A stretch of 64,000 nt of DNA, taken from NCBI GenBank assembly GCA_020849655.1, contig JADLFU010000144.1:28220-92219 (forward strand). The letters run 5' to 3'. Made by a program: the position numbers and the translations under genes. Shown piece by piece: positions 63,278 to 64,000 of the stretch. The DNA is from Polyangiaceae bacterium. Lineage in GTDB: Bacteria; Myxococcota_A; Polyangia; Polyangiales; Polyangiaceae. The notes beneath the pieces were generated by a model, which was not told the origin of the DNA, did no database searches, and saw only the letters and a list, made by a program, of their open reading frames with translations. Positions within the stretch are counted from its first letter, which is position 1. Each line of letters opens with the position of its first letter.

Positions 63278-64000
63278 GCTCGCCGCCTCGGACTCCTTCT
63301 CGTAGACGATGAGCGGCTTGTCGGCCTTCGAGACCGTCTCCTCGTTGACGACGACCTCCTTGACGTTGGGGTCGGAGGGCACGTCGAACATCGTGTCCAT
63401 CAGCGTGCGCTCGACGATCGCGCGCAGGCCGCGCGCGCCGCTCTGCCGCGACAGCGCCTCGCGCGAGATGGCGGAGAGCGCGGGCTTCGTGAACTTCAGC
63501 TTGACGCCGTCCATGTCGAAGAGGCGCTGGAACTGCCGCACGAGGCTGTTCTTCGGCTTCGTGAGGATGTCCATCAGCGCCTCCTCCGTCAGCTCCTCGA
63601 GCGTCGCGACGATGGGGAACCGCCCGATGAACTCCGGGATGAGCCCGAACTTCAGCAGGTCCTCCGGCTGGGACTGCGCGAACAGCTCGCCGAGGCGCAT
63701 CTCCGCCTTGCCCTTCGACTCCGCGCCGAAGCCGATCACGTTCTTGCCGAGCCTGCGCTGGACGATCTGGTCGAGGCCGACGAACGCGCCGCCCGCGATG
63801 AAGAGGATGTTGCTCGTGTCGACCTGCAGGAACTCCTGCTGCGGGTGCTTGCGCCCGCCCTTCGGCGGCACGTTCGCGACGGTGCCCTCGATGATCTTCA
63901 GGAGCGCCTGCTGCACGCCCTCGCCCGAGACGTCGCGGGTGATCGAGGGGTTGTCGCTCTTGCGCGAGATCTTGTCGATCTCGTCGATGTAGACGATGCC
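63275..64000 (-). CDS. clpX: ATP-dependent Clp protease ATP-binding subunit ClpX, C-terminal part, ending at TTA
   Basis: The last 241 residues of ClpX; the N-terminus is outside the window. Walker B '[11 protein letters not shown]' is at the edge, followed by '[14 protein letters not shown]', '[13 protein letters not shown]', '[15 protein letters not shown]', '[14 protein letters not shown]' and sensor 2 '[16 protein letters not shown]'. The protein ends naturally at '[12 protein letters not shown]', and the next codon is TTA (63275-63277). With TTA as Leu the frame would run on for about 520 codons antisense to a small gene and lysC. ClpX is very conserved in length, so this is the strongest single case for TTA as a stop. 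Confidence 0.92.

Overview
The window is very GC-rich, densely packed with genes on both strands, and reads as the chromosome of a myxobacterium (Myxococcota, probably the Polyangia/Sorangiineae side). The signs are many lipoproteins with Gly/Ala/Ser-rich linkers, four eukaryote-like Ser/Thr protein kinases, FG-GAP, SUMF1 and WD40 proteins, a MIB/HERC2 domain in a lipoprotein, and strong GTG/TGA start-stop coupling. Housekeeping genes (purH, engB, argD-type aminotransferase, hpd, dnaG, lysC, clpX) lie among them. No gap between genes exceeds about 190 bases, and I saw no tRNA, rRNA, CRISPR array, transposase or prophage.

The most important observation is that the codon TTA appears to be a stop codon here. 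I searched both strands by eye for TTA. Across roughly 20,000 codons I found no TTA in frame inside any real gene, but five genes carry an in-frame TTA exactly where their conserved protein ends: an FG-GAP lipoprotein (27522-27524), a kinase-NTPase-WD40 protein (40678-40680), a TlpA-type thioredoxin (58102-58104, minus), a MIB/HERC2 lipoprotein (60595-60597) and ClpX (63275-63277, minus). If TTA were leucine, four of the five would run on antisense through their neighbours for 83 to about 520 codons. In two convergent pairs the same three base pairs end both genes, TAA on one strand and TTA on the other. I know TTA as a stop only from the Thraustochytrium mitochondrial code (NCBI table 23) and know of no bacterial case. 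I therefore end these five genes at TTA and give the standard-code end in each entry.

Layout. 1-3084: a partial gene, a PhyH-type oxygenase, a DUF2914-like lipoprotein and a SUMF1-fold lipoprotein. 3091-10574 (minus): a coupled run of eight genes with a BamA-like outer-membrane protein, a periplasmic protein, an Mla-type lipid-transport module (permease, degenerate ATPase, MlaD), a TPR lipoprotein, a maleylacetoacetate isomerase-like GST and an SPFH protein. 10648-21586: HIT protein, esterase, Kazal lipoprotein, histidine phosphatase, purH, engB, aminotransferase, a P-type ATPase that has lost its catalytic residues, hpd and an FAH-fold protein. With the GST at 4074-4700, the last two suggest tyrosine breakdown.

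21592-36033: a membrane-anchored ECF sigma factor, an acyl-CoA desaturase, two kinase + TPR/PEGA-like membrane-protein modules facing each other around a shared stop, an L,D-transpeptidase, a large lipoprotein and a multi-spanning membrane protein. 36037-53949: the kinase-STAND-WD40 protein, a Cys-rich PHP lipoprotein, a hybrid histidine kinase, a MerR-TPR regulator, small unknown genes, glycosyltransferases, a GNAT protein, a kinase-DUF4388 protein and a SprT-like/DUF2786 protein. 53950-64000: a periplasmic Ig-like protein, dnaG, lipoproteins, thioredoxin, the MIB/HERC2 protein, an ATP-binding regulator, lysC, a small membrane protein and the C-terminal part of clpX.
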